Assembly (NCBI GenBank): GCA_023412715.1
Contig: JAEZCC010000025.1
Coordinates: 1-64,000 of the forward strand
Direction: 5' to 3'
DNA length: 64,000 nucleotides
Origin: Bacillota bacterium
GTDB lineage: Bacteria; Bacillota; Clostridia; Oscillospirales; Acutalibacteraceae
This document shows, piece by piece, positions 9,389-17,874 of this stretch (position 1 is the first letter of the stretch; every line of letters begins with the position of its first letter). The position numbers and the translations under genes are program-made. The notes below the pieces were generated by a model that made no database searches, had not been told where the DNA came from, and saw nothing but the letters and a program-made list of their open reading frames with translations.

Positions 9389-9780
9389 GGAATATAGGAT
9401 TAACCCTTTCCGGCAAAATGATCCCTGACCATGATAAGACTTTTCTCATCAAATTCCAATAATAATGACCGGATTGAAACCATTATGACAATCCGGTTAT
9501 CTGTTTTCCACCTGCCGGCAGGGAATCGTCTGCCTGCATGAGAGAGGCACTTGATGATACAAAAAAGTGCCTTCCGCCGCCTGGAATTTTAGATGAAAGC
9601 GAGTCGGAAGAATACGATTATGCCCGCCGTGCGAGTCCTGTGCCGAAGGCTGACAGCAATGAAATTGATGCCTGCGCCGGGACAAAACGTGGTATAATAT
9701 AACAAATACAAAAGCCGGGAAGATTTCACGCAGACGATGTAAGACGGGTCCCGAAAGAAAGTTATAAGAGGGCATCCATT
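9389..9780. other. Intergenic region before the MutS-like locus
   Basis: The gap separates divergent genes. It contains the extended -10 promoter at 9690-9698 for the plus-strand MutS-like gene; no supported gene is seen in it. Short minus-strand frames here are not protein-like. Confidence 0.4.
9690..9698 (+). promoter_or_regulatory. Extended -10 promoter for the MutS-like locus
   Basis: TGG followed by a perfect TATAAT (9693-9698) forms an extended -10 element about 80 bp before the TTG start. No good -35 is present at 17 bp, which is usual for this promoter type. Confidence 0.5.
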
Positions 9781-10245
9781 TTGGATGGCTATATCATTGG
9801 AATCATCATGGCGGTCTTCCTCGTTGCGGTCGCCGCCACTATGATGCTGTCCGACCGCTCGGCTCAGAAAAAGCTGCGGGGAGAAATTTCGGAACGATTT
9901 GGCGAAGCGCCTGATAACGATGAACTGGAATTCGGCAGTATTTCGCGGCCTTGGAAATATTGTACCAATCAGGACACATTCCGAATGATCGATGATACCA
10001 CATGGAACGATCTTGAAATGGACCGGGTGTTTGCCCGGCTGGATTCCTGTCAAACCTCATTGGGCGAGGAATATCTCTATATCATCCTGCACAGGTTCAC
10101 AAGTCAGGAAGGATCGGATCGCCGCGAGGCGTTGATGGATTGCCTTGACCGGGAACCTGCGCTGCGTTTGCAGCTGCAGATGCACTTGGCGGGGCTGGGA
10201 AAAAGAGATTATCATGATCAGCTTCTTTTCAAGAAGGAAAACTGA
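9781..10245 (+). CDS. MutS-like membrane protein, N-terminal fragment of a broken gene
   Basis: The 154-residue product has an N-terminal membrane segment (residues 4-24) and the start of the MutS-related family found in Firmicutes, with landmarks IDDTTWNDLEMDRVF and SLGEEYLYIILHRF. It stops shortly after GLGKRDYHDQ. The next frame (10214-11305) carries the rest of the protein including the ATPase, so the gene is split by a frame change. The middle part of normal homologues also appears to be missing at this point. The TTG start has AGAGGG eight bases upstream. The fragment is probably not functional alone unless both pieces assemble. Confidence 0.7.
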   Translation: MDGYIIGIIMAVFLVAVAATMMLSDRSAQKKLRGEISERFGEAPDNDELEFGSISRPWKYCTNQDTFRMIDDTTWNDLEMDRVFARLDSCQTSLGEEYLYIILHRFTSQEGSDRREALMDCLDREPALRLQLQMHLAGLGKRDYHDQLLFKKEN

Positions 10246-11305
10246 GCAACAGATTCCCTCTGTCCGTTACTTTTCCTCTGTTCTTTGGTGTTGCAGAAAA
10301 ATCTGTAAAACAACCAAAGCTCAAAAAGATGAAAGCTTTTCAGGGCTGCGGCAGGAATTGCTGAAAAAATTGGACGCTTTGCATAGACTGCGAGGCGCCG
10401 CCTCCGGCACCCTGCAACACATGGTGATAAGCGACATGGATTCCATCGAAGAATTTGTCCGAATGGTCACAATTTATGAAACCCGCAGTTATAACAAACT
10501 GATTCGGCTGATCACCGCGAACAAACAGCAATGCAGAGAATTATGTGAAGAGCTCGCTGATTTGGATGTCGCAATAGCCATTCTGTCTTTTCGGAAAAGC
10601 CTTCGGTTTTACAGCAAACCCCATTTTATACAGGGCATGCAGCTGAATGTTCAGCAGCTATATCATCCTCTTTTGAAAGATGCCGTTCCAAACAGCGTGG
10701 TATTTTCAAACGATGCTCTGATTACCGGTTCCAACGCTTCCGGGAAATCGACCTTTATGAAAGCGGTGGCTGTAAACGGGATTTTGGCAATGGCAGTAAA
10801 CACCTGTACGGCACGGGTATATCAGGCCCCCAGGCGGCTGGTAATTTCCTCCATGGCGGTGAGGGACGATCTGCTCGCCGGAGAAAGTTATTTTGTAGCA
10901 GAGATAAGGTCGCTGAAACGTGTTCTGGAACATGTCGGGCGTTTTCCCTGCCTATGCTTTATAGATGAAATTTTAAAGGGTACGAATACGGTGGAACGCA
11001 TTGCCGCGTCGACCGCCGTTTTACGATATTTACATCGGCAAAACTGCCTTTGCCTGGTTGCTTCCCATGATGTCGAGCTGACTCGAATTTTAGACAAGGA
11101 ATTCGAAAACTACCACTTCAGCGAACGGATTGCCAGCGACACAATCATTTTTGACTACTTAATTAAACCCGGTCCTTCCAAAACGACAAACGCCGTAAAG
11201 CTTCTCGCTTATATCAATTTTGATGAAGAAATCGTTCAGGACGCAGAGGCTATGGTAAAAAATTTTGAACAAGCAGGCGACTGGGAAAAACCGTTAAAAA
11301 TCTAA
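10214..11305 (+). CDS. MutS-like ATPase, C-terminal part of the broken gene
   Basis: This 363-residue frame resumes the MutS-related protein at RYFSSVLWCCRKICK, then the lever region, then the ABC-type ATPase: Walker A ITGSNASGKSTFMK and Walker B CFIDEILKGTN, with the D-loop and a switch His in ASHDVEL. The ATPase itself looks intact. The ATG at 10214 overlaps the end of the N-terminal fragment by 32 bp in another frame and has no good ribosome site. Compared with one-piece homologues, a segment expected to hold two membrane helices is absent at the junction. I read this as a decaying gene; a sequencing error could explain the frame change but not the missing segment. Confidence 0.7.
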   Translation: MISFFSRRKTEQQIPSVRYFSSVLWCCRKICKTTKAQKDESFSGLRQELLKKLDALHRLRGAASGTLQHMVISDMDSIEEFVRMVTIYETRSYNKLIRLITANKQQCRELCEELADLDVAIAILSFRKSLRFYSKPHFIQGMQLNVQQLYHPLLKDAVPNSVVFSNDALITGSNASGKSTFMKAVAVNGILAMAVNTCTARVYQAPRRLVISSMAVRDDLLAGESYFVAEIRSLKRVLEHVGRFPCLCFIDEILKGTNTVERIAASTAVLRYLHRQNCLCLVASHDVELTRILDKEFENYHFSERIASDTIIFDYLIKPGPSKTTNAVKLLAYINFDEEIVQDAEAMVKNFEQAGDWEKPLKI

Positions 11306-11462
11306 AAAGAAAAGGGAATCGCCGGGGCAGAAGGGAAAAGGCTGCCCGGATATTACAAAAGCCGTACCGGAACCGGATTTTAAATCTGCCTTCCACAGAC
11401 GGTCTGGGTGCAGAGATGGAGCTATCCGATCAAAAGAAGCCGGATAAAAGGAGCTGAGTCCG

Positions 11463-11855
11463 TTGGCCAAGTGGAATCCCTGGCACGGGTGTCACAAGAT
11501 CAGCGCCGGCTGCCAGAACTGTTATGTGTATCGAATTGACGCCCGGCATAACAGAGACAGTTCTATCGTGGAGAAAACCAACGACTTCGGCCTGCCGCTG
11601 AAGCGCAGCAGGACCGGCGAGTACAGGCTGATTGGGGACGAGACGGTTTACACCTGTTTTTCCTCCGACTTTTTTCTGGAGGATGCGGACAGCTGGCGTG
11701 CGGAAGCATGGCGGATGATCCGGGCCAGACAGGATCTGCGTTTCAAGCAGACCGGCGCCAGGTTCGAAAAGGACGGCAGGCTTTACTCGATTCCCCGGAA
11801 AGATCAGCATTCCCAGGCACAGAAAGCAGAAATCGACCTTCGGGAAACGATATGA
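11463..11855 (+). CDS. DUF5131 (phage Gp37/Gp68-like) protein, internally shortened
   Basis: The N-terminus is a typical DUF5131 start, with Cys-x6-Cys-x2-Cys (CHKISAGCQNCY, residues 10-21) and TVYTCFSSDFFLEDAD. The C-terminus is also typical (RFKQTGARFEKDG, QHSQAQKAE). At about residue 92 (nt 11736) the two ends are joined directly, giving 130 residues where the family usually has about 230-250. The reading frame is kept, so this is an in-frame internal deletion. The TTG start has AAAGGAG nine bases upstream. The cysteine pattern suggests metal or iron-sulfur binding, but the family function is unknown and this copy is probably inactive. Confidence 0.75.
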   Translation: MAKWNPWHGCHKISAGCQNCYVYRIDARHNRDSSIVEKTNDFGLPLKRSRTGEYRLIGDETVYTCFSSDFFLEDADSWRAEAWRMIRARQDLRFKQTGARFEKDGRLYSIPRKDQHSQAQKAEIDLRETI

Positions 11856-11899
11856 CGGAAAGGCGTTAAAAGCCACCGAAGGCCAGCGGCCTCACTGCT

Positions 11900-12463
11900 C
11901 TACTGAATCAGGCCCAAATATGGGTATAAGCCTTTCTCCGCTGTTATTTTTGTGATCTGCCAAAAATCGCCCTGCCGATCGACCGTTGCCTCCGCATGAT
12001 AATCTCCGGCAGGGCCGGCTGACGTTGCGGTGGAAAAAGAAAGCTGAAACACATACCGCGTACTTCCCGCCTGTGTTCTGTCTGTAATTTTACAGCCGTC
12101 AATCCAAGGGCTCGACATTCCGGTCACCCAATATGGATTGTACTGGGTAAGCTGTTTGAGATACTCTTTTTTCAGTTCCGGACCCATTACGGAATATTGC
12201 ATGGCTCCGTTTCTGCTTTTCATGCCTTCCGCCAACACCCGGACGGCGTCTTCCGGCGTACAGACTCCCACGGAATCCATTGCGTGCAGCAAAAGCTCGT
12301 TTCTGACTTCATATTTGCCCGCCTGCGCCACAGCCGCGGCAACGCTGATGTACTTGCAGTTGAGAAAATACCCCACTACGTTAAACAGCGTCATGATAAC
12401 CAGACAGACGGCGAGCACAATGCCGATTCGCTTTTTTACCTGCCCTGAGAGCATCAGTTTCAT
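11900..12463 (-). CDS. Membrane-anchored hypothetical protein
   Basis: The 187-residue protein has one N-terminal membrane helix (about residues 11-33, IGIVLAVCLVIMTLFNVVGY) and an extracytoplasmic domain. Its final 60 residues read like the beta-strand pattern of NTF2-like/DUF4829-type domains (YVFQLSFSTAT, YHAEATVDRQGDFWQITKI). I cannot name the family with certainty. An excellent ribosome site, AGGAGG, lies eight bases before the ATG at 12463. It is transcribed away from the terminator of the fatty acid operon and appears to be a single gene. Confidence 0.7.
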   Translation of the reverse strand: MKLMLSGQVKKRIGIVLAVCLVIMTLFNVVGYFLNCKYISVAAAVAQAGKYEVRNELLLHAMDSVGVCTPEDAVRVLAEGMKSRNGAMQYSVMGPELKKEYLKQLTQYNPYWVTGMSSPWIDGCKITDRTQAGSTRYVFQLSFSTATSAGPAGDYHAEATVDRQGDFWQITKITAEKGLYPYLGLIQ

Positions 12464-12591
12464 ACGAATTCCTCCTGTCGTACATTTCGGTAAAATGTAT
12501 GACGGAAGATTCGGATTTAGCCGGATTGCAGCGTGATGGCGCCTGCCGTTCTGCCGTCTCTTCCATGAAGGCTGCCTGTTTTTCCGTATGA

Positions 12592-12633
12592 CAAAAAAGA
12601 GAAACCCCAAAGCAAGTTCGCTTTGTGGTTTCT
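12592..12633 (-). terminator. Intrinsic terminator of the fatty acid operon
   Basis: An inverted repeat AGAAACC..CAAAGC / GCTTTG..GGTTTCT at 12599-12633 is followed, on the minus strand, by a run of T. It lies 16 bp after the accA stop. Confidence 0.75.
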
Positions 12634-12648
12634 TCAGAATTCGGGACT

Positions 12649-13431
12649 TTATTTTGTAAAAGCCGTGCCCAGCCTGCGGAACCGGTCGTAACGCTGCTGA
12701 AGCAGAAGTTCTTCGTCCATGGCCGCTTTTTCAAGGATGGTCTGATACAGCCCGGACTGCAGAGTTCTGTACACCTGCCCGAAATCCTTGTGCTCCGGGA
12801 TGACGCGTTCGATCACTTTGAGCTGGAGCAGATCGTCGGCCGTTATTTTGAGGAACCGGGCCGCTTCCTTCACCTTCGAGCTGTCCTTCCACAGAATGCT
12901 GGCGCAGCCTTCCGGAGAAATGACCGAGTAACACGCGTTTTCCAGCATCCAGACCTCGTCCGCCACGGCGAGCGCAAGCGCTCCGCCGCTTCCCCCCTCG
13001 CCGACGAATACGGAAACAATCGGAGTCCTGAGGGCCATCATCTCCATCAGATTTTCGGCGATGGCCTGGCCCTCTCCCCTTTCCTCGGCGGATATGCCGC
13101 AGAAAGCGCCGGCCGTGTCCACAAAGCAGACGACGGGCCTGCCGAACTTTTCCGCCAGCTTCATCTGGCGCAGCGCCTTCCGGTAGCCTTCCGGATGCGC
13201 GGAACCGAAATTGCGGCGGACCCTCTCTTTGGTATTGCCGCCCTTCTCGCTGGCAACGACGGTGACCGGAATGCCGCCTAGGCGGGCAATCCCCGCGACC
13301 ACGGCCTTGTCGTCCCCGAAACGGCGGTCGCCGTGCAGTTCCGTGAACTCGGTAAAAATATTCTGGATATAGCACAGGCCGGACGGCCTCCCCTTCGCAC
13401 GCGCCGCGACGAGGCGATCGTATGCTTCCAT
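12649..13431 (-). CDS. accA: Acetyl-CoA carboxylase carboxyltransferase, alpha subunit
   Basis: AccA forms the carboxyltransferase with AccD, moving CO2 from carboxybiotin to acetyl-CoA to give malonyl-CoA. The product of about 260 residues has the family landmarks GDRRFGDDKAVVAGIA, FVDTAGAFCG and GEGGSGGALALAVADEVWM (oxyanion-hole and acyl-CoA-binding region). It is shorter at the N-terminus than the E. coli protein, as usual in Gram-positives. The ATG at 13431 has GGAGG eight bases upstream; an ATG at 13437 that overlaps the accD stop is the alternative. It is the last gene of the fab-acc operon. Confidence 0.95.
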   Translation of the reverse strand: MEAYDRLVAARAKGRPSGLCYIQNIFTEFTELHGDRRFGDDKAVVAGIARLGGIPVTVVASEKGGNTKERVRRNFGSAHPEGYRKALRQMKLAEKFGRPVVCFVDTAGAFCGISAEERGEGQAIAENLMEMMALRTPIVSVFVGEGGSGGALALAVADEVWMLENACYSVISPEGCASILWKDSSKVKEAARFLKITADDLLQLKVIERVIPEHKDFGQVYRTLQSGLYQTILEKAAMDEELLLQQRYDRFRRLGTAFTK

Positions 13432-13433
13432 AC

Positions 13434-14297
13434 TCATCCCCTCCTCTGGTGCATCGACAGCAGCCTTGAAAGGTAATCCTTCTGGCCGCCGCGCGGGACG
13501 ATCTCGTCCACGAACCCTTTTTCCAGCAGGAACTCGGCGCGCTGGAAATTCGAGGGGAGCTTCTGCCGCATGGTCTGCTCAATCACGCGCGGGCCGGCAA
13601 AGCCGATCAGGGCGCCCGGCTCTGCAAGGATGATGTCCGCTTCCATCGCAAAGCTCGCCGTCACCCCGCCCGTCGTCGGATCCGTGAGGACGGCGACATA
13701 AAGATTCCCCGCGTCGCTGTGGCGTTTGACCGCCGCGCTCGTTTTCGCCATCTGCATCAGGGAAAGGATCCCTTCCTGCATGCGCGCGCCCCCCGACACC
13801 GTAAAGCCGATGACCGGGAGGGCGTTCTGCGTGGCGTACTCGAAGATGCGGGTCACCTTCTCGCCGACCACGGTCCCCATGCTCCCCATCATGAAATACG
13901 GCTCCATGACAAACATGCAGCAGGGGAACCGGCCCACCGAAGCGGTGCCGCATACCACGGCTTCGCGTTCGCCGCTTTCAAGCCTTGCATGCCAGAGCTT
14001 CTTGTCGTAGTTTGGAAAATCGATCAGGTTGGTGGAGGACATCTGCGCGTCCCGCTCTTCAAACGTGTCGCGGTCCGCAATCAGGCCGATGCGCTGCCTC
14101 GCGTTCATGCGGAAGTGGCAGCCGCACTTCGGGCAGACGCGCCCGTTTTCGTTCAGGTCCCCCGTCAGCAGGATCGCCTTGCATTTCGGGCAGGAGACGC
14201 ACATCTGGTCCGGAATGTCCGGCAAGGAGTTCTTGGATCTGGCGTCATACCACTCGAGAGGATTTTCCGGCTTTTTAAACAGGTTTTTCGTCAGCAT
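13434..14297 (-). CDS. accD: Acetyl-CoA carboxylase carboxyltransferase, beta subunit
   Basis: This 287-residue subunit has the N-terminal zinc ribbon (Cys36-PK-Cys39 and Cys55-PK-Cys58) that marks AccD, followed by a crotonase-like fold with SGGARMQEG and GGVTASFAMEADIILAEPGA. It pairs with AccA. Its start overlaps the end of accC by 7 bp and its stop overlaps the accA start region, so translation is coupled across the three genes. Confidence 0.96.
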   Translation of the reverse strand: MLTKNLFKKPENPLEWYDARSKNSLPDIPDQMCVSCPKCKAILLTGDLNENGRVCPKCGCHFRMNARQRIGLIADRDTFEERDAQMSSTNLIDFPNYDKKLWHARLESGEREAVVCGTASVGRFPCCMFVMEPYFMMGSMGTVVGEKVTRIFEYATQNALPVIGFTVSGGARMQEGILSLMQMAKTSAAVKRHSDAGNLYVAVLTDPTTGGVTASFAMEADIILAEPGALIGFAGPRVIEQTMRQKLPSNFQRAEFLLEKGFVDEIVPRGGQKDYLSRLLSMHQRRG

Positions 14298-15652
14298 CTC
14301 TTCTCGGATTCCTCCAGTTTCTCCATCAGATCGGTGTGGTAGCTTCCGGAGCGGAACGCGGGGTCGGCGAGTATTTTCCGGTGCATGTCGATGTTGGTGT
14401 CCACCCCGCTGACGACAAGCTCGCAGAGGGCGGCCTGCATTTTCCGGATCGCCTCTTCCCGCGTCTGGGCATGCACGACGAGCTTGCCGATGAGGGAATC
14501 ATAAAACGGCGGCACGACATAATCCTGAAACAGGGCGGTGTCGAACCGCACCCACGGCCCCCCGGGGATGTGCAGAAGGGTGATTCTTCCGCTGCTGGGA
14601 CGGTAGTTGAGCGACGGGTTTTCCGCATTGATGCGGCACTCCAGGGCGCTGCCGCAGACGGAGACGTCCTCCTGCCCGAAATTGAGCGGGAGCCCCGCGG
14701 CAATGCGGATCTGCCATTTGACAAGGTCGATCCCCGTCACCATTTCCGTCACGGCGTGCTCCACCTGAAGGCGCGTGTTCATTTCCATGAAATAAAAATT
14801 GCGGTCGTCGTCCACGAGAAACTCCACGGTGCCCGCGTTCGCATAGCCGGCCGTCTTCGCGGCCAGGACGGCGCAGCGGGCCATCTTTTCCCTTGTGGCG
14901 GAATCGAGGGCCGGGGACGGGCTTTCTTCCAGAAGCTTCTGGTGCTTGCGCTGGACGGAACACTCCCGCTCGCCGAGGACCACGGCGCGGCCCTGCCCGT
15001 CGCAGAGGATCTGCATCTCGATGTGCTTTGCGGGGTAGAGATACTTTTCGAGATAGACCGCCCTGTCCCCGAAGGCAAGGCGCGCTTCCGCCGACGCCAC
15101 GGCGAACGCGTCCGCAAATTCCTTTTCCGTCCGGACCAGCCGGATGCCGCAGCCTCCGCCCCCGCTTCTGGCCTTGATCAGAAGGGGAAAGCCGATTTTT
15201 TCAGCCTCTGCCCGGGCCTTCTCCACGTCCTCCACCATTTCGCTGCCGGGAATGACCGGCACCCCCGCAGCCTGCATGGTGCGGCGCGCCATGTCCTTGT
15301 CGCCCATTTTCGCAATGACCTCGGAAGACGGGCCGATAAACACAATGTTGCATTCCTCGCAGAGGGCGGCGAACTTCGCGTTCTCAGAAAGGAGGCCGTA
15401 CCCCGGGTGGATCGCGCCCGCGCCCGTCGCGACGGCGGCCGAAATGATCGCCGTGATGTTCAGGTAGCTGTCCTTCACCTGCGCGGGGCCGATGCATACG
15501 CTTTCGTCCGCAAGGCTCACATGCAGCGAATCCCGGTCTGCCTCGGAAAACACGGCGACCGTGGAGATGCCCATCTCTTTGCAGGCGCGGATGATGCGCA
15601 CCGCGATTTCGCCCCGGTTCGCAATCAGTATCTTTGAAAACAAGGCTTTCAC
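14291..15652 (-). CDS. accC: Biotin carboxylase subunit of acetyl-CoA carboxylase
   Basis: The 453-residue enzyme carboxylates the biotin on AccB using ATP and bicarbonate. The biotin carboxylase fold is complete: N-terminal ILIANRGEIAVRIIRA, ATP-grasp loop KARSGGGGCGIRLV, ERECSVQRKHQKLLEE, and the active-site region MEMNTRLQVEHAVTEMVTGI. The start is GTG, overlapping the fabZ stop by four bases (GTGA), with AAGGG nearby. A separate carboxylase, rather than a pyruvate carboxylase, is indicated by length and by the acc neighbours. Confidence 0.97.
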   Translation of the reverse strand: MKALFSKILIANRGEIAVRIIRACKEMGISTVAVFSEADRDSLHVSLADESVCIGPAQVKDSYLNITAIISAAVATGAGAIHPGYGLLSENAKFAALCEECNIVFIGPSSEVIAKMGDKDMARRTMQAAGVPVIPGSEMVEDVEKARAEAEKIGFPLLIKARSGGGGCGIRLVRTEKEFADAFAVASAEARLAFGDRAVYLEKYLYPAKHIEMQILCDGQGRAVVLGERECSVQRKHQKLLEESPSPALDSATREKMARCAVLAAKTAGYANAGTVEFLVDDDRNFYFMEMNTRLQVEHAVTEMVTGIDLVKWQIRIAAGLPLNFGQEDVSVCGSALECRINAENPSLNYRPSSGRITLLHIPGGPWVRFDTALFQDYVVPPFYDSLIGKLVVHAQTREEAIRKMQAALCELVVSGVDTNIDMHRKILADPAFRSGSYHTDLMEKLEESEKRC

Positions 15653-16080
15653 CCCTTATCTTTCGAAACCAGCGCAAAAGAAAGCTCCGCGCTGACCACG
15701 GGTTTTCCGTCTACGCTTCCCCGGCCTTTCGCAAAATAAAAGGGAGGGCGGCTTCTCGTGAGGCTGCATTCCATAACGAGGGTGTCCCCCGGCAGGACCT
15801 TGTTTTTGAACCGGACCCTGTCGAGGCCGGCAAACAGGGGAAGCTTCCCCTTCACCTGCTCGGCAAGCAGCATGCAGCAGGTCTGCGCGAGCATCTCGCA
15901 CTGCACGACGCCCGGAACGATCGGCATCCCCGGGAAATGCCCCCGCAGGAACCATTCGTCCCCTTTTACGGTATATTTTCCCACCGCAAGATTGTCTTCC
16001 TTCAGCTCCGCCTCATCCAGCAGAAGCATCGGTTCGCGGTGGGGAAGAATCTGTTTCAGTTCGTCTTTGTTCATGCGCAT
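15649..16080 (-). CDS. fabZ: 3-hydroxyacyl-ACP dehydratase
   Basis: FabZ removes water from 3-hydroxyacyl-ACP in the elongation cycle. The 143-residue hot-dog protein has ILPHREPMLLLDE and the catalytic helix GHFPGMPIVPGVVQCEMLAQ, with the active-site His in GHFPG and a Glu in CEMLAQ. The ATG at 16080 follows GGAG by eight bases; a longer frame to 16110 is not supported. With FabK as the only reductase in the operon, no FabA/FabM gene is visible here for unsaturated chains. Confidence 0.95.
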   Translation of the reverse strand: MRMNKDELKQILPHREPMLLLDEAELKEDNLAVGKYTVKGDEWFLRGHFPGMPIVPGVVQCEMLAQTCCMLLAEQVKGKLPLFAGLDRVRFKNKVLPGDTLVMECSLTRSRPPFYFAKGRGSVDGKPVVSAELSFALVSKDKG

Positions 16081-16146
16081 CGCCGTTTCTCCGCGCAGAA
16101 ATGATGTCACGGCCGGGTCCCGCGCGGAAGGGCCCGGCCGCCGCGG

Positions 16147-16587
16147 TCAGCGCAGCCTGAAAAGCGTCTGACCGTATTCCACGACCGAGCCGTTTTCCGC
16201 GCAGATTTCCGCAATCTCGCCGTCCTGGTCGGAATTGATCTCGTTGAGCAGCTTCATCGCCTCGATGACGCAGATGACGTCGCCCTTTTTCACGGCGCTG
16301 CCCACCTTGACGTAAGGCTCGCTTTCCGGCGTGGGCGCCGCGTAAAAGACGCCCACCATCGGGCATTTGATCTCCCGGTACTGCGGAGCGTCCTGCGGCT
16401 TCAGCGCCATGCCGTTTTCCTGAAGGGCCGCCGGCACGCCGCCCGGAGCCGCAGCCGGAGCATACGCCGCGGGCGCGGCCGGGCGCTTTTCCAGCCTGAC
16501 CTTCGAATCCTTATCCGAAATTTCAAGGCCGGTCAGGCCGGCCTCCTCCATAATCTGCGCGAGGGAACGGATCTCCTCGATTTTCAT
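16147..16587 (-). CDS. accB: Biotin carboxyl carrier protein
   Basis: The 146-residue carrier has an N-terminal helix, an Ala/Pro-rich flexible linker (around residues 33-60) and a C-terminal biotinyl domain. The biotin attachment site is EAMKLLNEI with Lys112. AAGGAGG lies upstream of the ATG. It shuttles carboxybiotin between AccC and AccAD, and its gene sits between fabF and fabZ as in streptococcal and clostridial fab operons. Confidence 0.96.
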   Translation of the reverse strand: MKIEEIRSLAQIMEEAGLTGLEISDKDSKVRLEKRPAAPAAYAPAAAPGGVPAALQENGMALKPQDAPQYREIKCPMVGVFYAAPTPESEPYVKVGSAVKKGDVICVIEAMKLLNEINSDQDGEIAEICAENGSVVEYGQTLFRLR

Positions 16588-16605
16588 CCCTGCTTCCTCC
16601 TTTTC

Positions 16606-17844
16606 TTACTGCCGCTCTGCCTTCCTGAAAACCAGGCAGGCGTTGTGACCGCCGAAGCCGAGATTGGTCGAAAGCGCAAAATCGGCCTGCGCCTTTCTCG
16701 CCTTGTTCGGGACATAGTCGAGGTCGCATTCGGGGTCCGGCTCGCGGTAGCCGATGGTCGGCGGCACCACGCCCGTTTTCAGGGCAAGGATGGCCGAGAT
16801 GGCCTCGGCCGCGCCGGTGGCGCCCAGCATGTGGCCCGTCATGGATTTGGTAGAGCTGATCATCGCGCTGCGCGCCTGATCCCCGAGCGCTTTTTTGAAC
16901 GCAAGCGTTTCCGTCTTGTCGTTCAGGGCGGTGCCCGTGCCGTGGGCGTTGATGTAAAGCTTCGCGTCCGCCGGCACGCCCGCTTCTTTCACGGCGAGGC
17001 GGATCGCATTGGCCGCGCCGATCCCTTCGGGCTCGGGCGCCGTCATGTGGTAGGCGTCGTTCGTATTTCCGTATCCGCAGAGCTCGGCGTAAATTTTCGC
17101 GCCCCGGGCCGCGGCGTGCTCGTATTCCTCAAGAATGAGGACCGCGCCGCCCTCGCCCATCACGAATCCGCTGCGCTCCCTGTCGAACGGGATCGACGCG
17201 CGCAGGGGATCCTCCGTCTCCGTCAGCGCCATGCAGTTCGTAAAGCCCGCGACGGCGAGCCCGTTGATCGTCGCCTCGGAGCCCCCGGCGATCATGGCGT
17301 CGGCGTCGCCGCGCTGAAGCGCGCGGTACGCTTCCCCCAAGGCGTTGGCCGAAGTCGCGCAGGCGGTGACGATGCTCATGGACGGCCCCTGCGCGTTGAA
17401 GCGGATGGCGATGTTGCCCGCCGCAATGTTGGAGATCAGCTTCGGGATGAAAAACGGTGAGACCTTTCTCGGCCCGAATTCATTGAGCTTTGTGCACTCC
17501 TCGATGAACGTCTTCATGCCGCCGATGCCGGAACCGACGTACACGCCCAGCCGCTCCGGCCCGACCTTGCCCTCGATGCCGCTGTCTTCCACCGCCTGGG
17601 CCGCGGCGGCCATGGCGTACTGGCAGTAAAGGTCTGTCTTGCGGATCATGGGCTTCTCCATGTAGTCCTCCGGATGAAAGTCCTTCACCTCGGCCGCAAG
17701 CTTCACCTTAAAGCCGGAAGCGTCGAATTTCGTGATGGGCCCGATCCCGTTTTTCCCGGAGACAAGGCCGTCCCAGAAAGTCTGCGCATCGTTGCCGACC
17801 GGAGTCACGGCGCCCATGCCCGTTATAACCACTCTTTTATTCAT
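16606..17844 (-). CDS. fabF: 3-oxoacyl-ACP synthase II
   Basis: FabF condenses malonyl-ACP with growing acyl-ACP. The 412-residue thiolase-fold protein has the nucleophile Cys162 in VTACATSANALGEA, and the two catalytic histidines in NAHGTGTALND and SMTGHMLGATGA. GGAGG precedes the ATG. It is the only elongating condensing enzyme in the operon besides FabH. Confidence 0.97.
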   Translation of the reverse strand: MNKRVVITGMGAVTPVGNDAQTFWDGLVSGKNGIGPITKFDASGFKVKLAAEVKDFHPEDYMEKPMIRKTDLYCQYAMAAAAQAVEDSGIEGKVGPERLGVYVGSGIGGMKTFIEECTKLNEFGPRKVSPFFIPKLISNIAAGNIAIRFNAQGPSMSIVTACATSANALGEAYRALQRGDADAMIAGGSEATINGLAVAGFTNCMALTETEDPLRASIPFDRERSGFVMGEGGAVLILEEYEHAAARGAKIYAELCGYGNTNDAYHMTAPEPEGIGAANAIRLAVKEAGVPADAKLYINAHGTGTALNDKTETLAFKKALGDQARSAMISSTKSMTGHMLGATGAAEAISAILALKTGVVPPTIGYREPDPECDLDYVPNKARKAQADFALSTNLGFGGHNACLVFRKAERQ

Positions 17845-17874
17845 TGAGTATCCTCCCGTGGATTACAGTTTCAT

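Noticed and set aside
14336..15637. 433-codon plus-strand frame opposite accC
   Set aside because: Antisense shadow of biotin carboxylase; composition is not protein-like.
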